NCBI GenBank assembly: GCA_947561395.2
Contig: OX387187.1
Location: 20,007,829-20,071,828, forward strand
Length of the DNA stretch: 64,000 nucleotides
Direction of reading: 5' to 3'
From: Buxus sempervirens
Lineage: Eukaryota; Streptophyta; Magnoliopsida; Buxales; Buxaceae
The position numbers and the translations under genes were made by a program. This document shows positions 21,923 through 34,742 of the stretch, in pieces; position 1 is the first letter of the stretch; each line of letters begins with the position of its first letter. The notes beneath the pieces were generated by a model, which saw only the letters and a list, made by a program, of their open reading frames with translations, did no database searches and had not been told where the DNA came from.

Positions 21923-22048
21923 TCATTGGCTTGAATCAGTTGCTGATGGGTTGGGTTCCAGCTTCGGCACTATTGCAGACGACAGCTCAACATGCGAGAC
22001 ACGAATGGCACCAATAAGTCGTTCTGGTAGCTCATCTATACTATTTGC
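21923..22048 (-). CDS. EDR2: EDR2-type last exon (DELPERLIGAIRVSHVELSS) with stop
   Basis: Encodes ANSIDELPERLIGA then IRVSHVELSSAIVPKLEP and ends SQ-TGA. The match to EDR2 C-termini is unambiguous. Acceptor TTTGTAG. It stands 13 kb from the previous exon. Confidence 0.94.
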   Translation of the reverse strand, partial: ANSIDELPERLIGAIRVSHVELSSAIVPKLEPNPSATDSSQ

Positions 22049-25000
22049 CTACAAACAGGAACACAAAAAAGTGTGAGAAAAAGAAAGGAAAAAAATTCAT
22101 AACAGCTCTAATCATTCAAAGCTAAGAGCAAGAGTCTTACATTAATTTACTATCCCTGGTGAATGTCAGCTAATAGCAGGTTTATAATGTTCATGAGGGA
22201 GATGAGTGTGTTAGTGTTTTGCTTTGTGATTAATAATAAGGGCATTTTAATCCTGTAGTATAATAATAATAATAATAATATAAATGGGAAGGGACACATG
22301 ACCAGATCTGATATTCATGTGGTTACTCCCCCCTCTCTTTACTAATCAACATCCTTTTCTCTCTTGTTTTCTCTTCTTCCATCCATATTCCCCTTTTACT
22401 TTTTCTTGTTAAAGTAATTTTCTTTACAATATCAGTACATGGTAACAGAGAAGATTGTTGAGAAATGGAAAACAAGATAGCAAACTAAACAAACACAGAG
22501 AGACAATGATTTACGTGATTTGGCTGCCTATGTCCACGGGTAGAGATGACATGAATCTATTAAATCAACAAAATAAGTAGAGACTATTCTCCCATAAACA
22601 GCAGATCCTTTCTACCATGAAAGCCAGTAAAACCCGAAATCAAGTATTGCTCTGATACACAATAAGAAACTACATATGAATAACCCCCTAAAGAAGGCCC
22701 TAAAGCAAACAACATATCTATACATAACACAGGTTGTGTGAGACCTGCTTACATCTACTGTATTCATTTTGTCTCTTATTCTCTTCTTTTAGGGTTGGAA
22801 ATTAGGTAAAACCTATTCCCTGATTGTCCCATCCTAGGCAGATGGGTTTTCTTATTCTCTATGGTTTTTCTAAACACTGGGTGTAAAGGCAGAGTTTTAT
22901 CTTGCTCTAGCAGATAAAGGATACATGTTTGTGGTGTGTTGTACTATATTTTGATATATTGGTGGAGTTAGATTTATCCTCTTGTGCTGTGTGGTGAGCG
23001 GTTTTGATACTACTGGTGTTGTTAGGGTCCTACTAACATTTTGTGGTCAGAGAACCCAAATTGTCAAAAGTTTTAGCACGTGCAGATACTTATTCTTGGG
23101 TTTGATTTTATCATTGTTTCTCTTATTGTGTTTTTGAAGTCCTGGTGAATTTTATATTATGAGGAAATTCTGGTGGAGTATCATTGAGTCAAAATCTGGG
23201 ATTTTGGTGACAAATTAATTAAAGTTGACATCAATCCTTTCCATTAAACTTAATGGGAGTACTGGTATTCCTTGAAAAAAAAATCTGTTATGATAATTGA
23301 TTCAACACAAGCCTAACCCTACTGAAAGAAATTATGAAGAATGGATACAGGAGAATACTCAGACCATAACATGTCTCTGGAAATTACAGGACCCAAGATT
23401 ATATCATTCCTGCCAATGATATCTCAAATGATCCAAAGCAACAAGAAAAAAAAAAGAGACCTATTTCAGAAAGTATCAAGCTGCCATCGTTGTATGAAGT
23501 ATTTTCTGTATTATAGAATGAATCTCTTTCAGAGCATCAAAAGAAATCAAGCAATTGAGAGATCAGCTCTAATTGCTCAGGATAACATTAGACACGATGG
23601 TGGGAATAGTGGAGAAAGTTATAGTCAATTTATTGCCAAAACAGGCTGTCATAGAGGCACGGAGAGGGGGGCGGGTGGGGGGTGTTTGTTGTGTGTTGGG
23701 TGGTGTGGGGTGTGGGTTGTGTTTAGAGTACATGAAACTACAAGTCATACATGCACACATTATGGGAAGGAAGGCCATAACATAATTGGTTTTTAGGATT
23801 TGTATCCACATTCTACAAGACCATCTCACCATGCAAGAAGTGACATAAAAAATGGTATCGGTTAATCCTCTTCTCCTACTGGCAGTACCGTAGTTTCTTT
23901 ATCTTGGAAGGAATATTCTGGCTTCTCAACTTCTTAAGTGTACACAAAGCATCTCACCACATAGCTATATTTTCTAAGATTTCAGATATTCTTTTAGTCT
24001 CTTGTCCTCTTCTAAGTCTGCTCCTTCATACCATACTCTGGAGAATCTATAAAATGTCAAGAGTGTCATCATACCTTTCACTGATGCTTGAACCACATGA
24101 GCAATACTCTTGTTGATGGAATGCCATTGTAGGTGATATTGTTGGTATAAAAAATGACTCTTATTTGACATTGTCAATTGCTTTGTATATTCCTAATTTT
24201 CCATTCAATCTTCTATTTCTGTCCACATCAACTAAACATTTGAATTGTTCATTTATCTTTTATCCTTTGCATTGTCTTTCAGGATCAGTAGACTGAGAGC
24301 AAGATTGGAGGAGGGCATAAGTTTCATGGACTGTATTTTATAAAATGTTATGCCTAGTTGTGAAGCCCTTCAGAATTTTTCTTTTCCTCCCATTCAGTAG
24401 CATCTTTGTCTTGGTCATATATCTCATGAACATCTCCAAAAATGGGCTCATAGCTAGAGACTATTCAGTCATTTCTTTTAGCATGAAGCCTGTTGACCAT
24501 TCAAAAGTTAAGTCCTTTTACCATTTAGATGTATGGGTCCATCAAAAATCAATCTATTATGAGTATTTTGTTACCTTCATGGATGATTACTCCAGGAGAT
24601 ATCTTTACTTCATTCTGTGTTGAAATTCAAAATCAGTTTCAATGTCCACTTGTATTTTAAGATCTGATAATGTCAAAGAATATTTATCTTCAGTATTTTA
24701 AGCCTTCATATCCATTTATGACAGCTTGCATCAATCTTTAGTCATAAAAGCACCTCAATGAAATAGGGTTGCTGAAAGAAAGAATCAAAATTTATTGGAA
24801 ATCAGTCGGAGCGCTTCTGTTTCAAACAAATGTTCGTCCAATATTTTGGGCAGATGCTATTCTCACTACACATTCTTTAATCAATCTTCTGCCCTTCTCA
24901 ATCCTTGGAAAAGAGTCTCTACATGGTAATGTTCCTAGGTCATCTTCTATTTTCACTGACTCCTTCTATAATAGGCTTTGTATATTTTGTGCATTAGTTT

Positions 25001-28000
25001 GATCCTTAAACAGATAAATTTAGATCCCAGGTATTAAATTTGTCTTCTCACACTCAGAAAGGTTATAAGTGCTACAATTCAAAGCCACAGTAAGTATTTC
25101 ATCTCTGCTAATGTTACCTTCTTTGAGTCCACTATCTTTTTCTATCCTACAGGCAGATATAAAATTTAGATTTTCTTGATGCTCCTCTACTAATTTTTGC
25201 TATTCCTATGCCCACTCAATAGACAATATCTGGAAGTTTACTTTCATCATCCAAAGGATATAGGCACCGACCAAACCCCTCCACAACTTCACTACTGCTT
25301 GATCGAACTTCCAACTTCGATATAGCACTCTCTTTTGCACCAGTTACTGTTACATTGCCTATTTTTTATGATTTTATCATCATCTTTCCTATTGCTCATC
25401 ACAAAGGAAAATGACCTAAACAAAAATTATAGACAATATCTTAAAATTTTTCCTATTGCTATATTCCTATGCCCACTCAATAGACAATATCTGAAAATTT
25501 TTCTATTTTCAAGTCCATCATAGAGACCTTAGCTCACCACGATTGGAGGAAAGCCATGGAGGAAGAAATGCGTGGTCTAATTGAGAATCATACTTGCATA
25601 AAGTTGTTCTACCCGATGATCCACATCTCACATTAGTGAGTTGTAGCTGAAGACAATCAAATTTCGTCTAGATGGAACTATTGTGACATAGAAGCTCGAC
25701 TAGTTGCAAAAGCGTTTACTCAAATTTATGGTGTGGATTATTCTATGACTCATGTTACAAAAATCACAGAAGTTCAGATAGTGATTTATTCAGCGACTAA
25801 TCTAGATTCACTATTTTACCAATTGGATGTCAAGAATATTTCTCCATGATGATTCATAAGAAAAGGTTCATATGGAGAAACTTCTATATCATTTGGGTTT
25901 TAACAGAAAAACATTTGAAAGAAAAAGTATTATGGTATTACTTGTATATTTTGACGACATCGGGGGGAGTGGGACTGACAAAAAGGGGATTAAAGATCTA
26001 AAAGATTTTCTTACGAGCAAATTTCATAACAAGGATCTTCATACTTTTAAGATATTTTCTATGAATTTAAACATAAAATTGTAAATAAGGAATGGCATCA
26101 TCTCAACTCAAATATGTTTTTAGATTATTATATGAAACAAGTTGAGGCTAAGCCTATACAGTCCGATAGATCCAAACACTAAATTATCTAAAGAGGTCAG
26201 TGAATTATTAGATGCAAGGTTTGAAGTTTTAGTGCCACTGAGCATTTCACCTTGGGCCCAAAATGAAATTCTGGCGACGTGTCACTGTAATATCACCAAA
26301 TCATGTGAAAATTGGTTTTTCGGTGAAATTGGAGAGTTTACCAAACTTAATATTTTTTTTTTTTTTTTTGCTTTTTTCTTTAGTTTTAAAATAAAAAAAT
26401 GGAAATGAAAGTTTAAAAATTATGAATGAATGAAAAATAAAACATAAAAAGATATGCAGTTATTCATAATTATAATAAAATATAAATCATGTATGCTATT
26501 TAAAAAAAAAAACAAACCCACATAGCAAAGATTACTACTTACCAATAGTAAATACAAACATACAATGATAAACACAAATCAAATATTTTGCTTGAAAACA
26601 GTGGTCAATACTAAATGGAATGTTGCCTGTTGAAACACATGTTGCTCTGTCTAATGAGAAAGTCGCTTCTGGCTCGTGTAGTGGGAATATTATTCCTTAT
26701 ATACCCATACTTAATCCTCGTTCTCTCTCTAATCGATCTCCTATACATTGATGGGAGGACACTCTGGATAATAATTTTTAACAACAATAATCTCAGGTTT
26801 CAGTTTTAGTGGTAGAGATGGTGGTGATGGAGATTATAAATAATAACAAAATTCTTCCACTAGAAGATGTGATCCTTATAGATAAGGATTCTTCGAAAAG
26901 AACCCTCAATTATGGGACGACTGTGATCAATATCCCTAACTAATATCAGATTACAATGTGAGGACAGGTTGAAGCTAGTAGCATCCTGCCATGGGATATT
27001 GTCCCTATTTTTAATCATGTATATAATCAATGTGTTCTACTTGAATTAAAATCTTCAAATATGTAATAAACACATTCTACCTTAAATGCACTCTCCATGA
27101 ATGATTCAAAGTTTCAAATACAATCTATAATACTCCTAAAAGTGTATCTTGTAAAAATCTAAAGAAAAAAGATGATTTTTGGAAAATATTGTCCAAAATG
27201 AAGAGAAGAGAGACAAAACTTCAAAATTTATTCCAAATTGGGAGAAATTTTTGGTGTTGTCACCAAACACATGCAAATTTATCTAAAAAAAACACACATT
27301 TATACACCCAAATTTTTTGTCAAAATGCAGCAAAGCTTCACTAGCCCTCGTAACTCACTTTTCAGGACTAGGGGAATGAGAGGTGCCCAGAAGCGTGCCA
27401 CCGAAACTATAGACTAATTAGGTGATCCTGACAGAAATAAAAGACTAGCGGGGAAGTTGAATTATTTGACAATAACCAAGCTTGATGTTCCATTTGCACT
27501 AAAGAGTGGTCAGCCAATTTATTAATAAACCTCAATATTCTCATTCAATGTGGTTCTTAGGATACTGGTTTTGATTCTGTTTAAGATACATGGGTCACCT
27601 TGATTGAGGTCATTCAGATGCTGATTTGGCTAAAACATTCTCAGAGAGAAGAACTGCTACTAAATGTTATACTTGATTTGGTAGTAATCCACTCTCAAGA
27701 AGAAGCAAGAGACAAGCAGTTGCGTTGAATTTTCCAATGATGAAGCTAAGTACAGAGCTGTGTCACAAACTACTTGTGAGTTGCTATGGATGAAAAGGCT
27801 ATTGAATACTACATTTTTCCAAGTTGAAGGTTCACTGAAACTTTATTGCAATAACCAGGCTACTGTTCACATGGCATCGAATTCAGTCTTTGATGAAGGG
27901 ACGAAGCATTTTGAAGTCAATTGTCACTTATATGGGAAAAAGTTTCCAACAGTGTGATTTGCACTCATTTTGTTAATTCAGAGACTCAATCAGCTGACCT

Positions 28001-31000
28001 GTTCACGAAATAAATAAGTTGGGCAAGAGTTATTTATATTTGTAACAAGCTGGGAATGTATGAATTGTATGCTGCAACTTACGGGAAGTATTAGAAGTGA
28101 GTATTTGCTCCTGTCATTTGCTTTGATCTTAGGGAGAATATAATAATATAAAAGAGAGGAGACATACAACCAGACCAAATTATTGTGTGCATTCTCCCCT
28201 CTCTTCTCCATTCAACATCCTATCTTCTGTTTTCTTATTTCATCTGTATTCTCGTTCTTCATATGTTTTCTTATTTTTAAACACGACTCTTCACAATAGG
28301 GTGCTATGTTTGTCATTTTCATACATTTTATTTAAATTGGACAAGGCTTAAATTGTTTCACAACTAATTAATGTTTAAGGCACTAATAGTCTTCATCAGG
28401 TATCTGCCAAGAGTTGTCTTACCATCCTTGTTTTGATTGCAAAAAGACTGGACTACTACATTTAACTTATATTGTCTAGAAGATTGTCTCACTTGTAAAA
28501 GCAACCAGATGATCAATAGGTCAATGGAATATTCAATATAATTTTCACAGGATTATAAAATAAAGTATTTCAGATGGCGGATACCAAGAAATTCAATTAA
28601 TTCTTGGCATGGAGGTTGTCAAAATTCAGAGGTTAAAAATTTTGTGCAGTGTGCCATGATTTCTAAAATAAACTACCATGTACCATTTTTTTTACATAAT
28701 TTCCTTAAGGAATCCATTTTCAGTACACCTGGTCAGTAAATATCTCCCAAAAGATATGCACTAAACATTCTTTGCCAGTTCTTCTATGTGAAAATTTTCA
28801 CTCCTCTAAATAGATGGGAAAATATCAACCAAAAGTTGGATACTGTACATATATGAAAATACTATATTTAAACACTCATGTCTCCCGTGATTTTTAAGAC
28901 CAGAGCCTCCATAGTCTCATAGTTGAGAAATCAAAGTAATGCAGTTTAACATAATGGAGAGTTCAGGATGTGCCTATGTGAAAGGATGCTGGCCTCAATT
29001 AGTCAGGATAAAGCATTTTGTTGTTATTGATATACATTCCCAAGTCACATACACTTCTTCAATGGCTTCAATAGAAGCTACAACATCCACTTTAAACCCA
29101 CGAAATAGGACCCATAAAGTAGCTGAAATCCATAATTCTCTCCAACACCCAATCCCATAACTTCTCTACTACAAACTGCTGAGAATGTCAGCTCTTTGAA
29201 ATCAAACCTGGAAGGAAAGGCTTGGACCCAGGACTTGAGCCTATGTCCACTCTTTTATTCTTACAACAAAGTCCCCTGGAGGACCTCACATTCCGCCACT
29301 GAATTAACAGAAACAAGCAGGTTCTCCACCACTTGTGAATAAACAATCTAATTTTCTCTTTTACTGATTTCTTCCAAATAAATATACTCCTTAGCAGGTA
29401 GCCTAACCCATAAAATTACCTATTGCATATGCTTATCTATAAACGGCAACAGTTTGAAGTTTGGAGCCTTTTTCATACATCTAAAATTTTCCAACATACC
29501 AAAAATGGAATAAATAAATAAATAAAACTTCCATTGAAATTTCTTAAGGTGGCAGGCTGGAACCTTGCCCAGCAATACATCTGAAAAACATTTTTTTCAG
29601 AGTAACAGCAGACCATACAGATGACCGTACACATATAGTTGGTGAACACAGTTCTGCCAGTACCAAAGTCATATCCACAACAGGAGTATTGCTGTGTAGA
29701 ATCCTGAATTTTGAGGAAATAATAATATAAATCTGAAATATTGAGGAATAAAAATTTAATTTAAAGTATTTGGAGCATTAATATTATGATCCAAATTCAT
29801 ATTATAAAGAGAAATAATAAGGAGATTAAATCTGGAAATTTTGGAAGAAATCCAATGGTTAAAAATGGTATAATAAAGAAAAGGGTATTTTAGTCTTTTT
29901 CTATTAAGCCAAATTAATGAATTGATTAATTAAATAATTATTAAATCTTCAATATTTAATTAAAACCTAAGCTGGGTTGAATTTGGATTTAAATAGCATG
30001 ATTTATAGTATAATATGTGGGAAAAGGGCCTATTGGTAATTATACTTAATTAGGGGCCTTAATTTGACGAATAATTGAAGTTATGGGTGATTTGGTAATA
30101 TTTAAAAATAGAAAATGAAAATAAAACGAAAATTGATTAAAATAGAAGTTTCTTTTGCATGGGATTTAGAAGGAGAGTAGAGAAAAAATAGGAAAGTGGG
30201 CAAGTAGGAAAGTTTCCAAGAAAATTAGGACTCTTAATTGGGTGTGAGTATAAAAGAGAAAGTTAGAAATATTTAGGATTCTTTGTTGATCTATATGACC
30301 AAGATAGAGAGAGAAAAAGAGGGCTAACGGCTAGAGGAAAAAGAAGAAAGAGAAAGGAAGATTGTTGATCATCTCAAAGCTTCGGTTTGGTTTTATAGTA
30401 AGAGGAGGTAAGTAGTAACCCTTTTAACTTGGAAAAATTGCATAGTTTTTATGATTAATCGATAAATCTTGATTTTGATGAATTCCACGGATGTCTTTGG
30501 ATAAGTTTTGGATGTTTAATATGATCTGAATACAAGTTATGTTGTTAAGAGATTTTGAACATGAGAATGCCTTAGTTTCCCATGATTTTGATGATAAATC
30601 TTATGTTCTTCGAGAAATATTGATTTTAGAATTACTTGGCATGATTTAGGAATGATATTAGATGTATTTAAGTCGATTTAGAGCGATGGAATTGTGTTTA
30701 GGCAATTTAAACTTGAAAAATCAGATGTTGCAGAAAACCCAGAAAATTAGCAAGTTTGTCATGACGCCCAAGCCTCGCTCGAGCGCTATACCAAGCGCCA
30801 AGAGTAAAATATGGACACATGACTAACACTCAAGTACTACTTCGTGCGACTGAGTAGTGAGTATGACTGAGAATTTTCTGAAACCCGAGATCTGTTCCTG
30901 AACGCTCGACTAACACTAGAACATTATATCACGCGTTCAAGCCCATAAACCAAAGCTCGAGTGCTACTTTGAGTGTTGAGCACAAACTCATAAATAACGG

Positions 31001-34000
31001 AATGCCCGATATGACGCACAATCTACGCTCGAGCGTCCACATTCCAGTTTTTCCAATTTCGTACATTTTGACCTACTTTTCAATTTTTAAATTGATTTTT
31101 GTGCAAATCCAACTCATGTTTCAACAAAATTTAGGTGTTTTAGAAAGGTTTCCACTAGCCAAATAATTTTATACAATTTATTGAAGATTTTGAGTACGTT
31201 TGATGGAATAGGTGGTTTAAGACTAGAGTAGTGGACTTGGTGGATTTAAAGGAGTTTTATTGCTTCTTTTTGGTTTCTACAATTTTCTAATATGGTTTTA
31301 AGCTTTTTTTGATCTCTGGAATTATTCAAACCTGTATATAATAGATTTTGGGTATTTTACTATAAATCCATGGGTGAATGAAACTTATGGATTTCTAAAG
31401 CATGGATGGTTTTCAATGAAGGCAATATGGTTAATTACATGTTAATCTCCATAGTATTTCTGCCATGAGGGCAGTGTTCATTGATTTTTTTCATGAAGGA
31501 ATAACTTAATCCATGAAGGCAACTATTGACATGTATTTTCAAACTATATAAACTGTTTTTTGTTGGCTTGTGTCTAGCGGGCTTCGCTCATTATGGATCC
31601 ATAGTTTAACTAGATGGTAAAGTAGGTCGTTCTTTTTTTTGTTAACCCCGTGGTCCATTTATGCATTTTAGTCCGTCTATATCTCGGTGGGAAGTTGGAA
31701 AATCGCAGCAATCATTTTCCTCGATCCGCGTATCTCGGTGGGAAGTTATGGTTGTACATGCCAACCTTAATCCCTGTATCTGGGTGGGTACTCCCCTACG
31801 TTGCAGTTCGTGTATCTCGGCCAACATATGACAAGAGGTGGCATTTGGAGTCGAGTTTTAACTTATCAAAGATGTCTTATTTCACAAGTCATGTGATGTC
31901 ACAATTGTGTGGTGTGTTGTGTGTAAATATTATTGATATTAATTATTTATGCTATATTGGAAAACTTGTAGTTTTGGATTTCATGCTATATTTTCTAGTT
32001 ATTGGTATTTGGGTTTATCATTTACACCTCATGAAAAAATATTTCAAACCATATGGAATGTTTTTTTAGCATGCATGTTACTACTTATTGGGATTTTATA
32101 TCTCATTCTGTTGTTTTTAATGTTTTGTTTTCAGATACTCCTGGAAAGGACGCTCAACTTGGGGTAGAAATTCTTGAGGGTACTGCAGAAGATTTAAAGA
32201 AACATATTATAGCATGTTAGATTTCTTTTATATTATGAAATGGGTTTTGTATTGTAGTTCTTTCTTTATGATAGGTTTTAGTAAGTGTTGAGAACAGTTA
32301 GTTTACCCCTTTAATTTCAGATTTGATGTATTTAAGTTGGGAAGTTTATTTTGAGGTTATTACTTATTAATACTTTTAAATTGAAGTAATGGAGGAGTAG
32401 TTTAAATTTTAGGTGTACTCTAATATATTGTTTACTCATTGTGGATTTTTTTTTATTGTTTCTGGCCCACAACACTAACACTTCGGGTTTGGATAATTAT
32501 TCTTAATTACTCTAGATCCGGGGTGTTACATGCTGTGTTAGTCTCTAAAACAAAAACCAGACTGATAGGCAGTGAGCTGATCTACTATGGTGTCACATAT
32601 CGACCATACAATGTTTGATGAAGCATTTTCCCATAGTCAAAAACTATGCTTCCCTTTCTTTTATAACCTCTCAGCCCCATTTGAAATCTGAAGTTAATCA
32701 ATCTATAAAATACTCCAGGAAGGCATATGATGAATGGTTGAGGAACAAAATCAACAAACTCATTGGATGACTAATCCTCACATGTGGACTAATGACTCTT
32801 TCTCTAAATCATTTTACCCATGTTCAAAACGGTTATGGTTCTTTCTTCCTGTCAAGTCTTGTTAAACATGAATAGGGATTTCTTGTGTTGATACCTTCCA
32901 GATTATAACAATAGCAAAAAATGTTGACTCCAAATGAGAAATTAAAAGTTCATAAAGTAAAGTTTACTAACTAAAAAGGCTGACGCAACTATAAGGGCTA
33001 GGAGTCTCTACAAATGGAACTCATTGAAGACAACTTGTGGTGTCATGCCACTTTCCATTACTTCTTGTAGGTTTAAGAACAAAATAACAACGCCAAAGGA
33101 TCCAGCATTCCAGCTATCAGTTTGAATTATTTTAAATTCTGGTAAGGTGAATCATTCTTTTCTTTTTTAGTTCTTTTAGATGAACTTATCATTTTCTCGG
33201 AATTTATTGAAATATGAATAAGATCTAAACTGTAATATCGAACATAACAAATTAATCATAAGAATATCACCATCCACATAAATGCGGCTGAAATAACTTA
33301 AAATTTCTAAGAAAAGTCAATAAAAAGTGACCTCTGTTTGCCGCATGGCAAAAGCCCATTGGGTTAAAGGATACCTTGTGTATGAGGATGACATGAAGGA
33401 ATAGCCTGTCAGGTTTGGTTATATTAATTCAATCAAATTTTTAAGGTAAAACACACACATGTTCTCCAGTAATTATTTTAAAAATAATAATAATAATTGC
33501 AAGTTGATGGAGTTACTGCCTTTATTTGGAACATGGTGATAGTCAAAATTGGATGCCTTGCCATTTGATGTGCCACATGTAGAAGTTACAACAAATGCAT
33601 GCTACATAATCTTTTCCTTCTAAAAGCTAAGCAATGAAACTATATGGCTAGATTGTTTGTGGTAGCAATTAATGCAGGGAATAAGGTTTTAAGCCTCATT
33701 ATTGAATTTATTGTGTTTTAAAGTAATAACACTCAAACAGAGTCATGCAACAACTAGAGCTACTCAACTTCGCTGAGTTCCTACAATAATAGAACCAACA
33801 TAGTTGCATGCCCAATTCTCAGCCCTCGTGCTAAAATATACAACCAAGGTTCGCCATAACAATTTCAGTATCATTTCAATGTGTGTGTGCCGTTTTGCCT
33901 AAATTTCACCCGCATGAAACTCATGGAGCTGCATTTTTCTCATTGCAATGTCGAAAAATTCCTAAAAATTGAAAAAAAATCCAAACAAATTATAAAAAAC

Positions 34001-34078
34001 ATATAAAAATTAATATTAAAGTAATGGTAATGGTAATGATATATTATTATTGATAATAATTACAAAGAAAATAATATA

Positions 34079-34109
<31 letters not shown>

Positions 34110-34649
34110 GTTATATTATTAGGAATATAATAATATTACCTTAATAGTACTATATGTTTATTATTTTTACACGTACACACACATATAAAATAAAATAAGG
34201 GCTTATGCCCTTCTGTCATAAATGAAGGGGACATCATAAGTCGTCGCCCTCTTCTTCTGTTGATCAACAGAAGAAGAGAAGGGGCAAAGACGCAGCAACC
34301 AGGTCATGCCACCCCCCTTTCCCTCTTCAGACTCTCTTAAAATCAACTCATTCCTCTTTTTATTTTTTTCTTTTACAACGATATGTTGGGAGGAGGCATG
34401 TCAAGTAATCAATTGGCAGCCACGCAGTGCCCCCCTCCTCTTCCATTGTTTCTTTATTTTTATTTATTTCTTCTTTAAGAGATAAGCGTCCCCCGCCCCT
34501 CTTCCGTTCTTTAAGAGATAAGCCCGTCCACCCCCCCACGGCAGCCCCAACTCCCTCCCTCCCTCTCTTTAGGTCAAGTATAATGCCCTACTCTCTCACT
34601 CAACCAGGTAAGCAAGCCCATCCCTGATCCTATCCTCTTGACCACAACG

Positions 34650-34742
<93 letters not shown>

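Larger units (their letters stand above)
22205..28297 (+). mobile_element. Decayed Ty1/copia element
   Basis: Pol blocks are in copia order: integrase (FVTFMDDYSRRY near 24568-24605; ALLFQTNVRPIFWADAILTT near 24813-24872), then a reverse-transcriptase linker (AMEEEMRGLIEN near 25555-25590). RT follows with MVLLVYFDDI, the copia YVDD altered to YFDD, at 25932-25961. RNase H follows (ELLWMKRLLNT; LKLYCNNQATVHMASNSVF; SADLFTK, 27778-28012). Stops and frameshifts are frequent. LTR-like ends at about 22205-22439 and 28095-28297 share TTTGCTTTG and CTCCATTCAACATCCT-like phrases. A TGGTAACAGAG primer site follows the first. Limits are approximate. Confidence 0.75.

Noticed and set aside
31679..31820. 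Hairpin cluster in the LTR at 29695 equivalent to those of the sister copies
   Set aside because: The TATCTCGGTGGGAAGTT copies are direct repeats; I could not find convincing complementary arms, so it was not counted as a covarying cluster.
31650..32069. 139-residue plus-strand frame in the solo LTR
   Set aside because: It overlaps the short repeat cluster and intron-like part of the LTR; no protein family is recognisable and sister copies do not keep it open.
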